From Chthonomonas sp. (GTDB lineage: Bacteria; Armatimonadota; Fimbriimonadia; Fimbriimonadales; Fimbriimonadaceae), in contig JAEURP010000006.1 of the NCBI GenBank assembly GCA_016788585.1, positions 122,920 to 186,919 on the forward strand: a stretch of DNA of 64,000 nucleotides, read 5' to 3'. The notes beneath the pieces are model-generated. The model saw only the letters and a list, made by a program, of their open reading frames with translations, was not told the origin of the DNA and ran no database searches. The translations under genes were made by a program, and so were the position numbers. Shown piece by piece: positions 18,354 through 26,874 of the stretch (its first letter is position 1; each line of letters opens with the position of its first letter).

Positions 18354-19354
18354 TAGTTTCCTAGCCCCCAAAGCGGATAGTTGATATTAGTGTTTGGAGT
18401 CTGTATTCCCAGGTTGCCTGCCGCCCAACTGCCATTGGGCATGCCGTGGCAATCGTTCTGATACGTATATCCCGACCCGTAAGCTGCCGAGTTCGCTCCA
18501 GGAATCATCTCAGATTTCGGAGGAGATTTGGCTAAGAACTCACCCGCGCGCATGTGCTTTGCATGGCCGTCGACGAAACCAATCGTGTTTCCACCCTGAA
18601 CCGACTTACGCATGTCCACTTCGTTCGACACCGTATTCAGCACGCAATCCACCTCGCCACGGGGAGTCAGGTTGAACTTGTTCTTCCAATACTCTCGGAA
18701 AGCGATGGGATAACCCACGATATCTTGGGTCGTTTGATTCCACTGGCTGTCATCGGTCGCGATTGGAATGACGCCGATACTGTAGGAGGCCTCCATAATG
18801 ATCATCGCTTCGGATGGCTGTGGCACTGCAGAGACGATGCCGCCCAGCCAACTATTGCGGCGACCGCGAGAGCCGATTGCATTGGTAGTAAAGTTCGGGA
18901 TGTAAAGCGATCCGGTGAGGCCATTATTCAAGAGGAACTGGTTGAAAAGTTCTCCGTCCGCTTCCCATGTCGCTCGGTCCTTCAATCGGAGCGGTGTCTC
19001 GAAGATTTCGACATTCTTGACGTAAGGCATGATCCACTTTTGCCAACTGTAATTGTTCACGCGGTTGTAATAGGGACCATAACAGCCGGCCGTTGCGGTG
19101 GCGTTGTAGGAGGCAGCCTTAAACTTACTGTGAAGAGAGCTGTAGGGAACGCACGCGTCGTTTCGGGGCCACATGTCGTCGTTGTCGCCCGCGTACATGA
19201 TCAACCCGAGGCCCTGCTGCTTAGCATTTGAAATGGACACGGTCTTCTTCGCTGCCGTCCTGGCTTGAGCAAACACAGGGAAGAGGATGGCCGCGAGGAT
19301 GGCAATAATCGCGATCACTACCAAGAGTTCAATAAGGGTGAATGCTTTCTTCAT
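18353..19354 (-). CDS. Prepilin-type protein 3
   Basis: 333 residues from ATG 19354. Leader MKKA, then [31 protein letters not shown]. Clearly a paralogue of prepilin 2 at 16999, with the same order of motifs: [71 protein letters not shown], and the C-terminal INYPLWGLG. The histidine of the H-x-DG tail is replaced ([11 protein letters not shown]). Together with its lipoprotein it forms a tandem copy of the unit downstream. Confidence 0.88.
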   Translation of the reverse strand: MKKAFTLIELLVVIAIIAILAAILFPVFAQARTAAKKTVSISNAKQQGLGLIMYAGDNDDMWPRNDACVPYSSLHSKFKAASYNATATAGCYGPYYNRVNNYSWQKWIMPYVKNVEIFETPLRLKDRATWEADGELFNQFLLNNGLTGSLYIPNFTTNAIGSRGRRNSWLGGIVSAVPQPSEAMIIMEASYSIGVIPIATDDSQWNQTTQDIVGYPIAFREYWKNKFNLTPRGEVDCVLNTVSNEVDMRKSVQGGNTIGFVDGHAKHMRAGEFLAKSPPKSEMIPGANSAAYGSGYTYQNDCHGMPNGSWAAGNLGIQTPNTNINYPLWGLGN

Positions 19355-19492
19355 GACTGGACCAAACTGCCCGATTATGGAAGGGAGTTGTTATGTGATG
19401 GTGAAGAATTGGCGGGACATTTTCAAAAGTTTTCCACAGGTTCTTTCTGAATTCCTTAACAGATCGAGCCTAGGGGTAAGCTCTTTGAGCCT

Positions 19493-20344
19493 ATGAGCGT
19501 GAAGACTTCGGTGCTGATCCCCACCTATAACGCGGAGACCACCATCGAGCGCGCCATCAAAAGCGCACAAAACCAGACCATTCCTCCCGACGAGATCATC
19601 TTGGGTTGCGATGGTTGCACGGACAATACGATTTCAATCGCCCGGGGCCTGGGCGCGCTCATCGTGGAGCAACCAAAGTCCAACGGTGCGGCTGCTCGGA
19701 ACGCAGCGTTCTCAGCTTCTAAGGGCGATATCGTGTTCTTGCTTGATTCCGACGACGAATGGCTCGAACGCAAAATTGAAACACATCTCGATGCCCACGC
19801 AAAGGTCCCCAATGCCTCGTTCGCCATCGATCCCTCACGCCGGGTGCGCGCGAACGGCGAGAGGCGCGGACTCAATGGCGAGGGGCCTGATGGCGAATTG
19901 AACTGGCGTGACATGGTCCAGCATCGAAACTGGAGTAGTGGATCGGGGATCTCTGCCAAAAGGGCGGCTTGGGAAAAGATTGGAGGATTTAATCCTACTT
20001 TGAAAGCTCTCCAAGACGTGGACTTCCTAATCCGAATCGCTCATGATGCTGGCCCAGGCTGGCGCATCAGCGAGTCCAATACGATCTATCACCTCAGCGA
20101 GGGCGGGATCTCTCGGAATACAAGCTGGAGTGATGAGATCATTGGGGCGTTAGCGGCATCGTGCCAATTCATGGAGGCGCAAGACGTGGCCTCAGTCAAG
20201 CGGACCATCGGCATTCGCAACGCCCTTCTAAGCAACCCGAAAACATTTTGGGAACACATCCGTTGGGGCGGACTCCCTATGTCAGATATGCGCGTTTGGA
20301 AGGCTTACGCCTTGGTCTTGCAACGCAATCTGTTGAAACGGTAA
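19493..20344 (+). CDS. Family 2 glycosyltransferase
   Basis: 283 residues from ATG 19493. GT-A fold signatures: SVLIPTYNAETTIERAI, PPDEIILGCDGCTDNT, the sugar-nucleotide DxD as FLLDSDDEW, and ALQDVDFLIRI late in the domain. It transfers a sugar from a nucleotide donor to an unknown acceptor at the cytoplasmic face. There are no membrane helices. Neighbours ugd and an exosortase suggest exopolysaccharide or surface glycosylation, though no polymerase or flippase is present in the window. Confidence 0.9.
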   Translation: MSVKTSVLIPTYNAETTIERAIKSAQNQTIPPDEIILGCDGCTDNTISIARGLGALIVEQPKSNGAAARNAAFSASKGDIVFLLDSDDEWLERKIETHLDAHAKVPNASFAIDPSRRVRANGERRGLNGEGPDGELNWRDMVQHRNWSSGSGISAKRAAWEKIGGFNPTLKALQDVDFLIRIAHDAGPGWRISESNTIYHLSEGGISRNTSWSDEIIGALAASCQFMEAQDVASVKRTIGIRNALLSNPKTFWEHIRWGGLPMSDMRVWKAYALVLQRNLLKR

Positions 20345-20354
20345 CGCGCTGGCC

Positions 20355-20382
20355 GTTCGTACTTCGTCGTTCGTAATTCGTA
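20355..20382. repeat. Tandem heptanucleotide repeat, unit NTTCGTA, four copies
   Basis: Four units in exact 7-nt register: GTTCGTA, CTTCGTC, GTTCGTA, ATTCGTA. They fill most of the 44-nt gap between the convergent GT2 and ugd genes. No spacers and no hairpin; a different heptamer occurs in larger arrays at 32397-32526. Confidence 0.7.
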
Positions 20383-20388
20383 CCCCGA

Positions 20389-21681
20389 TCAAGCCGCGCC
20401 GATCGTGAAAACTTCGAAACCCAATTTGCCGAGAATGTCCTTTGAATAGATGCGGCGACCATCGAACAGCACCTTGTTTTTGAGTAATGCTCCGAGCTTG
20501 GCAAAGTCGAGCTGTTTGAACTCATTCCACTCGGTAACCAGTAGGATTGCATCGGCACCGTCAGCACATGCGTATGCGTTGTCTGCAAGCTCGATCTGAG
20601 TTCTAAGGGACGCAACGTTTGGCATAGCCACCGGGTCGTATCCACGGACCTTTCCGCCACGGGAAATGATGTCTTCGGCAATCAGAAGGGATTTCGCATC
20701 GCGAATGTCATCAGTGTTGGGCTTGAATGCGAGGCCTAGCATTGCAATGGTCTTTCCTTGCAGGCCGCCCAAGCGCTCTTCGAGTCGGTCAATAAAGTGC
20801 CTTGGTTGCTCGTCGTTGATTGCGACGACCTCCTTGAGCAGGCGGAAGTCGTATCCCATCGCCTCTGCCACTCGAATCATGCCCGCTGTGTCTTTTGGTA
20901 AGCACGATCCACCCCAACCTAAGCCTGCGCCCAAAAACGCCGAGCCAATTCGATGGTCGAGGCCGATGCCTTTCGCCACATCGCCGACATTTCCATCGCA
21001 AGCCTCGCAAAGACGGCTCAAAGCATTGATAAAACTGATTTTGAGGGCAAGAAAACAGTTGCTGGCGTACTTGATGAGTTCGGCGCTTTGAAGGTCCGTG
21101 ACCAATACTGGCTTATCGAGGGGTTGATAGAGTTCAATCAGTCGAGAGGCAGCTTCGCGGTTCTTTGCCCCGATGATGATTCGGTCAGGATTCATCGTGT
21201 CCCAGATAGCAGAGCCTTCACGCAAGAATTCCGGGTTGCTCACGACATCGAAAAGGGAGTCATCGACTCCAGCATCGCGCAAGAGGTCGGCAACCATCTC
21301 GCCACTGCCCACAGGCACTGTCGACTTGTTCACGACCAGGGTGTATTTGCCTATTCCCTTGGCAACTTCCTTGGCCGCGGCGACGACTGCGGTGATATCC
21401 GGGGAGCCATCAGCTGATGGCGGCGTTCCTACGGCAATAAAGACAATATCGCTTTGCCGGGTCGCCTCGGCGGCATCTTGGGTTACGCTGAGTCGGCCTT
21501 CCTCTAAGTTGCGAGTGATGAACTCCTCGATTCCTGGCTCGTAAATGGGGCTCCGGCCCGACTGAATTAGGGCAACTTTGTCTGGGTTATTATCTACGCA
21601 AATGACTTCGTTTCCTAGGTCAGCCAAAGCCACTCCGGTGACCAATCCAACATATCCAGTACCAATCACCGCAATTCGCAT
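20389..21681 (-). CDS. ugd: UDP-glucose 6-dehydrogenase
   Basis: 430 residues from ATG 21681. N-terminal NAD-binding MRIAVIGTGYVGLVTG, EPGIEEF, the central NPEFLREGSA and the catalytic cysteine in GWGGSCLPKDT, then the C-terminal domain GLAFKPNTDDIRDAKS. It oxidises UDP-glucose twice to UDP-glucuronate, a precursor of acidic exopolysaccharides. Convergent with the GT2 gene. It supports an envelope-polymer role for the 19493-23438 region. Confidence 0.96.
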   Translation of the reverse strand: MRIAVIGTGYVGLVTGVALADLGNEVICVDNNPDKVALIQSGRSPIYEPGIEEFITRNLEEGRLSVTQDAAEATRQSDIVFIAVGTPPSADGSPDITAVVAAAKEVAKGIGKYTLVVNKSTVPVGSGEMVADLLRDAGVDDSLFDVVSNPEFLREGSAIWDTMNPDRIIIGAKNREAASRLIELYQPLDKPVLVTDLQSAELIKYASNCFLALKISFINALSRLCEACDGNVGDVAKGIGLDHRIGSAFLGAGLGWGGSCLPKDTAGMIRVAEAMGYDFRLLKEVVAINDEQPRHFIDRLEERLGGLQGKTIAMLGLAFKPNTDDIRDAKSLLIAEDIISRGGKVRGYDPVAMPNVASLRTQIELADNAYACADGADAILLVTEWNEFKQLDFAKLGALLKNKVLFDGRRIYSKDILGKLGFEVFTIGAA

Positions 21682-21709
21682 CGTTTAGCTTCCCGTAAGA
21701 TTATGGGGG

Positions 21710-21744
21710 TTTTGGACTCATCACCAGAGGATATGGGTCCAAAA
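21710..21744. other. Inverted repeat in the ugd/exosortase divergent region
   Basis: TTTTGGAC (21710-21717) and GTCCAAAA (21737-21744), 8 bp perfect, 19 nt apart. It lies between the ugd start and the exosortase promoter; possible operator for either gene. The 162-nt region holds no ORF. Confidence 0.4.
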
Positions 21745-21785
21745 AGCCAATAACCTTGGAATGAATTCGTTAGTTCCATCGTTGA

Positions 21786-21815
21786 TTGGTGCAGGACTTG
21801 CAAAGAAGCTACAAT
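21786..21815 (+). promoter_or_regulatory. Candidate exosortase promoter
   Basis: -35 TTGGTG (21786-21791), 18-bp spacer, -10 TACAAT (21810-21815). A good ribosome binding site, GGGAGGA, follows before the TTG start at 21844. Confidence 0.5.
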
Positions 21816-21843
21816 GTGGGCGCACTGCACTGGGAGGATGTAA

Positions 21844-22761
21844 TTGTCTGAAATAGCCGCTGATTCAACCGACGTTTTGCCAGGGACCAAGGCCAAGAAA
21901 GGCCTTCCTGGGCTGCCGGACTTCGACTTCAACAAAATTCGTAACTCGCCGGCCTTTATTCCCGGCCTGGTCGCCATCGCGGCACTGGTTTTTGCATTTT
22001 GGGAGCTCTTCGCTGAACTGCCGAAGCTTTGGTTTAAGGACGACGGCTACTACTCCCATGGCGTACTTGTTCCATTCATCTCTGCATACGTCATTTATCG
22101 GTGGTGGCCTAAGCTCAAGGACATCCCGGTCAGGCCATTCTATCCGGCGGTTCTGCCGCTCCTCCTAACCGGATGGCTCCTTTTTGCCGGCGTCAGGATT
22201 GGTCAAATACAGATTCTCTCGTTCTCGCTGGTCATGATGCTCCTGGCTGCCGTATGGTTCGTCGCAGGCGGAAGATGGTTGCTGGCAACTTTTCTACCCA
22301 TTGGCTTCCTGCTGTTCGGATTGCCCATTTGGTCGGCAATCATCGACACGTACACCAATCCACTTCAAATCATCTCGACCGACATTAGCTTTTCAATGCT
22401 CCAGCTAGTCGGCTTTGAGCCTTGGAAGCAGGACAATACGACGATTTACTTGAAGAACTTCACGCTGGACGTCGGCGTACCTTGTTCAGGGTTGAAGCTG
22501 GCGATTGCCGTGTCGGCGTTCACCTCCTTCTTTATGATGATCGCCAAGCTGAAGTGGTGGGGCAACCTCATCATGGTGGCTGCAGTGTTGCCGCTCTGCC
22601 TCTTTATCAATGGTCTAAGAATCACACTAATTGGCGTGGTTGGCAACCTCTATGGAGAACAGGCGGGGCACGACTTCCACGACTATTCGGGTTACATCAC
22701 CCTCATCGTCTGCTTCTTCCTTCTCTTCAAACTGGCTCGGCTGCTAGGCTGGGAAGACTGA
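21844..22761 (+). CDS. Exosortase (EpsH-type)
   Basis: 305 residues from TTG 21844, chosen because GGGAGGATGTAA sits directly before it. Multi-pass membrane protein with about eight helices. Exosortase active-site residues are visible: cysteine in GVPCSGLKLAI (about 213), arginine in INGLRITLIG (about 259) and histidine in HDFHDYSGY (about 277-280). Exosortases recognise C-terminal PEP-CTERM-like tails on exported proteins and are linked with exopolysaccharide. The EpsI-like gene follows after 11 nt. No protein with a clear sorting tail is in this window. Confidence 0.93.
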   Translation: MSEIAADSTDVLPGTKAKKGLPGLPDFDFNKIRNSPAFIPGLVAIAALVFAFWELFAELPKLWFKDDGYYSHGVLVPFISAYVIYRWWPKLKDIPVRPFYPAVLPLLLTGWLLFAGVRIGQIQILSFSLVMMLLAAVWFVAGGRWLLATFLPIGFLLFGLPIWSAIIDTYTNPLQIISTDISFSMLQLVGFEPWKQDNTTIYLKNFTLDVGVPCSGLKLAIAVSAFTSFFMMIAKLKWWGNLIMVAAVLPLCLFINGLRITLIGVVGNLYGEQAGHDFHDYSGYITLIVCFFLLFKLARLLGWED

Positions 22762-22772
22762 AATTTCAATCC

Positions 22773-23438
22773 ATGAGAAATGTATATATCTGTAGCGCTT
22801 TAGTTGCCCTTTTCGGGGCAGCGATCCACATGATTCCGCGGGATGACAAAACGAAGATCATCTCCGAGGAAGAACTGGGGCGAATCACCCCTCGATTCAT
22901 GCGTGGCAACCAGTTTGAACGCGGCGACGGGGGCCCCGATGCCACCTATCGAATGGACGATGTCTCCTACAAGGTTCTCGAGTACCCATCGGCTGTCTGT
23001 CGAGTGTTTGTGGATGGCGGCGACAGTTACGATGTCGTGGTCCTCTCCAGTCGCTCCAAGGATGCGTTCCATGACCCCAATATCTGCTTCTCGGCACAGC
23101 TCTGGAGCATCGAAAAGCGCGAGCCAACGACCTTCATGACTAAGACGCGTGGGAAGATGCCGATCACGATCATCTCGATGTTCAATCAGACCGTTCGGCG
23201 TCAACTGGCGGCTTACATCTATAAAGGTCCTGGCGGCTACTATAGTGACACCAATAAGCTGAAGCTGGCTTTCTTGAAGGAAGAGCTAATGATGGGTAGC
23301 AACCTCGATGGCGTTTTCTACCGGTTCATTCCAACGTTCAAAGAACAATTGCCAGAGGATCAACAGCGTAAGAAACTGCTCGCATTCATCTCCGAGTATA
23401 TGGATGAGGCGAACAAGACCAGCAAGGGACGTCTATAA
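22773..23438 (+). CDS. EpsI-family exosortase-associated protein (DUF3485)
   Basis: 221 residues from ATG 22773. A longer reading from 22422 runs in the wrong frame of the exosortase gene and is rejected. Starts MRNVYICSALVALFGAAIHM, a single N-terminal membrane segment. The middle has KVLEYPSAVCRVFVDGGDSY and the family marker FHDPNICFSAQLW, comparable to the H-x-P-x-x-C segment of EpsI. EpsI proteins are found fused to or beside exosortases; their exact role is unproven. It forms an operon with the exosortase and ends 6 nt before the tRNA-Cys gene. Confidence 0.85.
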   Translation: MRNVYICSALVALFGAAIHMIPRDDKTKIISEEELGRITPRFMRGNQFERGDGGPDATYRMDDVSYKVLEYPSAVCRVFVDGGDSYDVVVLSSRSKDAFHDPNICFSAQLWSIEKREPTTFMTKTRGKMPITIISMFNQTVRRQLAAYIYKGPGGYYSDTNKLKLAFLKEELMMGSNLDGVFYRFIPTFKEQLPEDQQRKKLLAFISEYMDEANKTSKGRL

Positions 23439-23444
23439 GGGAAT

Positions 23445-23520
23445 TGGAGGCGGCGAGCGGATTCGAACCGCTGAATAAAGGTTTTGCAGACCTTCCCCTT
23501 AACCACTTGGGCACGCCGCC
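23445..23520 (-). tRNA. tRNA-Cys (GCA)
   Basis: Folds as a cloverleaf on the minus strand: acceptor GGCGGCG/CGCCGCC, anticodon arm AAGGT-CTGCAAA-ACCTT with anticodon GCA, T-arm AGCGG-TTCGAAT-CCGCT, discriminator T as required for cysteine, and an encoded CCA (23445-23447). 76 nt including CCA. Confidence 0.97.
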
Positions 23521-23562
23521 GACCTGACGCCAATTGTACCGTAGCTCGTATACTTGCCACGT

Positions 23563-24018
23563 ATGGCAGATATTCATGAGTATTCGGCTAAAGTCGTTTG
23601 GGCGGGCGCCCGAGATGGCTCAGGCAACTTCAAGACCGGCAATGGCTCAGCGCAAGATCTTCGGGTACCCACAGAGTTTGGTGGCCCGGGTGGTGCCACA
23701 AACCCCGAGGAACTCCTAACCGCGGCCGTAGCCAGCTGCTACTCGATCACCTTTGGCATCATGGCGGGCATGCGAAAGCTCGCTTACACGGACCTTCAGA
23801 CCGAGGCAATCGGGCAGGTTCACCAGCCAAACGCCGCTACCTTCAATTTCCAGAAGGTCATTTTGCGGCCGACCATCACATTGGCGGCGGGCTCCACGGA
23901 TGCGGATGTCGCTCTTGCGGAAGACCTCGCTCACAAGGCAGATGCTTATTGCATCATTACAAACGCGGTGAGAGGAAAAGTCGAGATCGCCGTCGAACCT
24001 ACTATTAATCGAGGCTAA
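23563..24018 (+). CDS. OsmC/Ohr-family protein
   Basis: 151 residues from ATG 23563 (MADIHEYSAKVVW); a TTG three codons upstream is possible. Features of the OsmC fold: strand AKVVWAGARDGSGNF, PTEFGGPGGATNPEELLTAA, then the redox cysteine in AAVASCYSITF, and a second cysteine in KADAYCIITNAV. Such enzymes reduce organic hydroperoxides with the two cysteines. Lies 43 nt after the tRNA and 2 nt before tpiA. Confidence 0.92.
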   Translation: MADIHEYSAKVVWAGARDGSGNFKTGNGSAQDLRVPTEFGGPGGATNPEELLTAAVASCYSITFGIMAGMRKLAYTDLQTEAIGQVHQPNAATFNFQKVILRPTITLAAGSTDADVALAEDLAHKADAYCIITNAVRGKVEIAVEPTINRG

Positions 24019-24020
24019 AC

Positions 24021-24818
24021 ATGCAACGCACCAAGTTGGTGGCCGGCAATTGGAAGATGAACCTACTGCAATCGACGGGAAGCGCCCTCGTCGAGGCATT
24101 TCTGCAGAAGGTCGAGTTACGCCAAGACGTTGACGTAGTGGTGTGCCCACCCTATACACTGCTTGGAAGGCTACGAGAAGAGTTGCGCCGCTCTCATATT
24201 CACCTTGGCGCCCAGGATGTCTTTTGGGCAGAGGAAGGTGCCTTTACGGGAAGGGTGAGCCCGAAAATGCTTGCCGACCTTGGCGTTTCGCACTGCATTG
24301 TTGGGCACAGCGAAACCAGGGGCCGATTTGGCAAGTTGGAGACTGCCGAAAACACCCTTGGGTTCTTTGCCGAAACTGAAGAGACCATTGCACTCAAGAT
24401 CAGAGCTCTGTTCTTTCATTCGATCGAGCCAATACTCTGCGTAGGCGAGACTCTCGCCGAGCGACAGGCTGGCCAAACGGAGGCGATCATTGCCAAGCAA
24501 CTTGAGGGTGCGCTGAGCGGATTTGACGCGGCGGAGCTGTTCTTCTTTGTCGTAGCCTATGAGCCCGTCTGGGCGATTGGCACGGGTGAGACATGTGCCA
24601 CCGAAGAGGCTGAGCGCATCTGCGAATTCATCCGCGATTGGTTCAGAACGAAGTTTGGCGATCCTGACCTGCCCGATCATATCCGAATCCTCTATGGGGG
24701 TAGCGTCAAGTCTGTCAATGCCAAAGAACTCTTTAGTCAGCCGAATATCGACGGCGGCCTAGTGGGAGGGGCGAGCCTCGATGCCAATGAGTTCGCCAAA
24801 ATCGTGGCTTCGGCATGA
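24021..24818 (+). CDS. tpiA: Triosephosphate isomerase
   Basis: 265 residues from ATG 24021. Motifs: LVAGNWKMNL (Lys12 region), catalytic histidine in CIVGHSETR (about 95), catalytic glutamate and loop 6 in VAYEPVWAIGTGETC (about 180), and phosphate-binding ILYGGSVKSVNA and GLVGGASL. The normal GHSERR is GHSETR here, a mild change. Interconverts dihydroxyacetone phosphate and glyceraldehyde-3-phosphate. The last codons overlap the next gene by ATGA. Confidence 0.97.
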   Translation: MQRTKLVAGNWKMNLLQSTGSALVEAFLQKVELRQDVDVVVCPPYTLLGRLREELRRSHIHLGAQDVFWAEEGAFTGRVSPKMLADLGVSHCIVGHSETRGRFGKLETAENTLGFFAETEETIALKIRALFFHSIEPILCVGETLAERQAGQTEAIIAKQLEGALSGFDAAELFFFVVAYEPVWAIGTGETCATEEAERICEFIRDWFRTKFGDPDLPDHIRILYGGSVKSVNAKELFSQPNIDGGLVGGASLDANEFAKIVASA

Positions 24819-25345
24819 ACGCAAAGCGAGTCTCGGAAACAAAGACAAAGCTTGCCCAGATCATGACGCCCAACGAGGCGAATGTTCTGGGAAAGGTGTT
24901 TGGCGGCGCCATCTTAGCAATGATCGACCTTACGGCGAGCGCAACTGCTCAGAAGTTCTCGGGACATATCGCCGTGACTGCTTCCTTTGACCGGGTGGAC
25001 TTTCATGAACCTATCGAGGTCGGAAACCTTGTCGCCATGGAGGGGCATGTGAGCTTTGTCGGCCGGACGAGCATGGAGATCACCATTGACGTCGTCGCTA
25101 CCAACCTAATCAATGGAACAACACGCGCTTCCAACACAGCGCGAGTGACCATGGTGGCGATGAGCGAAGGAAAACCAGTGGAAGTTCCAAGGTTGATTTG
25201 CGAATCGCGCGAAGAGAAGATAAACTTCTTGATCGCCAAGAGCCGGCGAGAGCGGCGGCAGGCCCACCAAAAGGACATCGCCGAATTGCGAGCTGAGTTT
25301 GAGTTGGCATCTGACGCAGAACTCGACGGGCAACTTGGAGGCTAG
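24815..25345 (+). CDS. Acyl-CoA thioesterase, hotdog fold
   Basis: 176 residues from ATG 24815 (ATGA overlap with tpiA). The hotdog signature GKVFGGAILAMIDLTASATA and VTASFDRVDFHEPIEVGN resembles YciA/BACH thioesterases. The catalytic asparagine or aspartate region is IDLT. The C-terminus adds a charged helical tail (KSRRERRQAHQKDIAELRAE) that may aid oligomerisation. It hydrolyses acyl-CoA; chain length cannot be told from sequence. Directly followed by the unknown gene at 25346 with no gap. Confidence 0.88.
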   Translation: MNAKRVSETKTKLAQIMTPNEANVLGKVFGGAILAMIDLTASATAQKFSGHIAVTASFDRVDFHEPIEVGNLVAMEGHVSFVGRTSMEITIDVVATNLINGTTRASNTARVTMVAMSEGKPVEVPRLICESREEKINFLIAKSRRERRQAHQKDIAELRAEFELASDAELDGQLGG

Positions 25346-25825
25346 GTGCTCTTAGACGGAACCATTTGCCACGCTCGACCAGCAGGCACGTCTTTGGAGC
25401 ACTTCTCAGACAAGCCACGCCTTGTTTTGTTGGCCTATCATGACGATGTTCACGCCTTCGTCTACCCCCTGACCTCCGCGAAGACCAAAGATGCGATCAG
25501 AGTCAGCGACGGCCCCGCGACCGCCTGGCTGGTCATCAAGAAGGGCCTATTCCGAATTCCGATAACTGCCGTGACTCCAGCGGAGCGGCACTTTCCCCAG
25601 TTCGGTCGGCTGCGAGAACGCATCCAGCGCGACCTGGTTGTGCTCGAAGAGAGCCACAACCAAGAACAAGGGCCGCTGACCCAGCGAGGACTGGAATCCC
25701 TTGATTCTTTACGACACGAACTCCCATCGCCAGAACCGAAGCCAAAGCCGGTGAGCCAAGAGAGGCCAATGACAGACGACGAGCTTTTCCAACACTACCT
25801 GGAGAAGTTCGACAAGGAACATTAA
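25346..25825 (+). CDS. Hypothetical protein
   Basis: 159 residues from GTG 25346, starting right after the thioesterase TAG; GGAGG lies 6 nt before the start. I do not recognise the family. The first 95 residues are beta-rich (LVLLAYHDDVHAFVYPLTS, ATAWLVIKKGLFRIPITAV) and faintly recall small SH3-like barrels such as MazF/PemK, but the family's conserved residues are not seen. The rest is charged with proline-lysine repeats (PEPKPKPVSQERP). Its TAA shares TTAA with the stop of the convergent GNAT gene. Confidence 0.6.
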   Translation: MLLDGTICHARPAGTSLEHFSDKPRLVLLAYHDDVHAFVYPLTSAKTKDAIRVSDGPATAWLVIKKGLFRIPITAVTPAERHFPQFGRLRERIQRDLVVLEESHNQEQGPLTQRGLESLDSLRHELPSPEPKPKPVSQERPMTDDELFQHYLEKFDKEH

Positions 25826-26844
25826 GCTAGGCGCTTCGCCAGAACCCAACTGATGTAGTTCGTGCCTGGACGATAATCCACTTCGCCAACAATTTCGAAG
25901 CCACGCTGCTGATAGTAAGTAATCAGGCCCTTGGCGGGTTGAGCAGTGTCCAATGACAAATAGTCTGCCCCTGCAGCTTTGGCTATTTTTTCGGCCCTTC
26001 GAATCAAGAGGTCTCCGAGGCCAAACGCCTGGAACTCTGGCTCAATCGCAAATTGCCCAAAACTAGCGACTCGTCCCTCTGGATGAAAGGTCCCATACGG
26101 CAAATCCTCAAACAAGCAGAGAGCCAGAGTCCCGACAATTCGTCCATTCCTCAACATGATGAGGCCGGCTCCATCACTTAGTCTCGACAGCGTCCGGTCG
26201 TCATTCTGGTGGCATGCGTTGAACCTTAGGCCGGCCCTGGTATTGCGATCGTATGCGCGGTGCAGAAGAGCGGTGATCTCCGAGATCGAGTCTGTTTCGT
26301 TAACTTCGCGAATCTTGACTGGCACGAGTCGATCTAGCAGACCGGGGAGATCACTGAAGCCATAGGCGACATCGGGATAACCTTTACCATCCAGCTCGAA
26401 TATGCCCGATCCAATCAACTTGCCTCCGAGATCTTCGTAAGTGCGGCGAGCGGCCAAGTTTTTCTCAAAGGCCCGAATGATCATGCTCCTGCTACCTCGG
26501 CCAATCTGATCTTGAACGGCAGTTGAAATCAAGGCCCTTCCAATTCCTTGGCCCTGGAAACTTGGCCTGACATAGAGGGCTCTGAGCTCAAAGTCGCCCG
26601 AATCTTGCGGATTCGGATTGGGCCCAGCAATGGTATAGCCATGCACTTGACCATCATGTACCGCAACAAATGCCTGCCGCTCGACACCTTCGATCTGAAG
26701 GAGGCGCGTCGCCGAAATAGCGTCTATGTTGAGGTTATCGAGTGTTTGGTCGGCTACGATTCCCCGGTAGGCCGCCCTCCAAGTCTCGATCTGAATCTCG
26801 GAAATGGCGCGTGCATCATCGACAACGGCCGGGCGTACTAGCAT
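25822..26844 (-). CDS. Tandem GNAT acetyltransferase
   Basis: 340 residues from ATG 26844. Two GNAT modules in one chain: the first has acetyl-CoA loop YVRPSFQGQGIGRALI (about 90-105) followed by RTYEDLGGKLIG, and the second has AIEPEFQAFGLGDLLIRRAE (about 265-285) and then YYQQRGFEIVGE. The first loop keeps the Q/R-x-x-G-x-G/A pattern; the second is weaker (QAFGLG). It follows atpG by 30 nt on the same strand, exactly where atpD and atpC would be expected in a standard operon. Substrate unknown. Confidence 0.88.
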   Translation of the reverse strand: MLVRPAVVDDARAISEIQIETWRAAYRGIVADQTLDNLNIDAISATRLLQIEGVERQAFVAVHDGQVHGYTIAGPNPNPQDSGDFELRALYVRPSFQGQGIGRALISTAVQDQIGRGSRSMIIRAFEKNLAARRTYEDLGGKLIGSGIFELDGKGYPDVAYGFSDLPGLLDRLVPVKIREVNETDSISEITALLHRAYDRNTRAGLRFNACHQNDDRTLSRLSDGAGLIMLRNGRIVGTLALCLFEDLPYGTFHPEGRVASFGQFAIEPEFQAFGLGDLLIRRAEKIAKAAGADYLSLDTAQPAKGLITYYQQRGFEIVGEVDYRPGTNYISWVLAKRLA

Positions 26845-26874
26845 GAACCGCTTCAGGGTACCGGCTGCAGCAGC

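Noticed and set aside
22422..22772. Long N-terminal extension of the EpsI-like gene
   Set aside because: The extension lies in a shadow frame of the exosortase gene; ATG 22773 begins the membrane segment of the family.
23445..23520. Second integration site at tRNA-Cys
   Set aside because: The tRNA is complete and no integrase or repeat of its 3' end is nearby.
25346..25825. MazF/PemK toxin
   Set aside because: Only a vague beta-rich resemblance; conserved residues are not seen and no antitoxin gene is adjacent.
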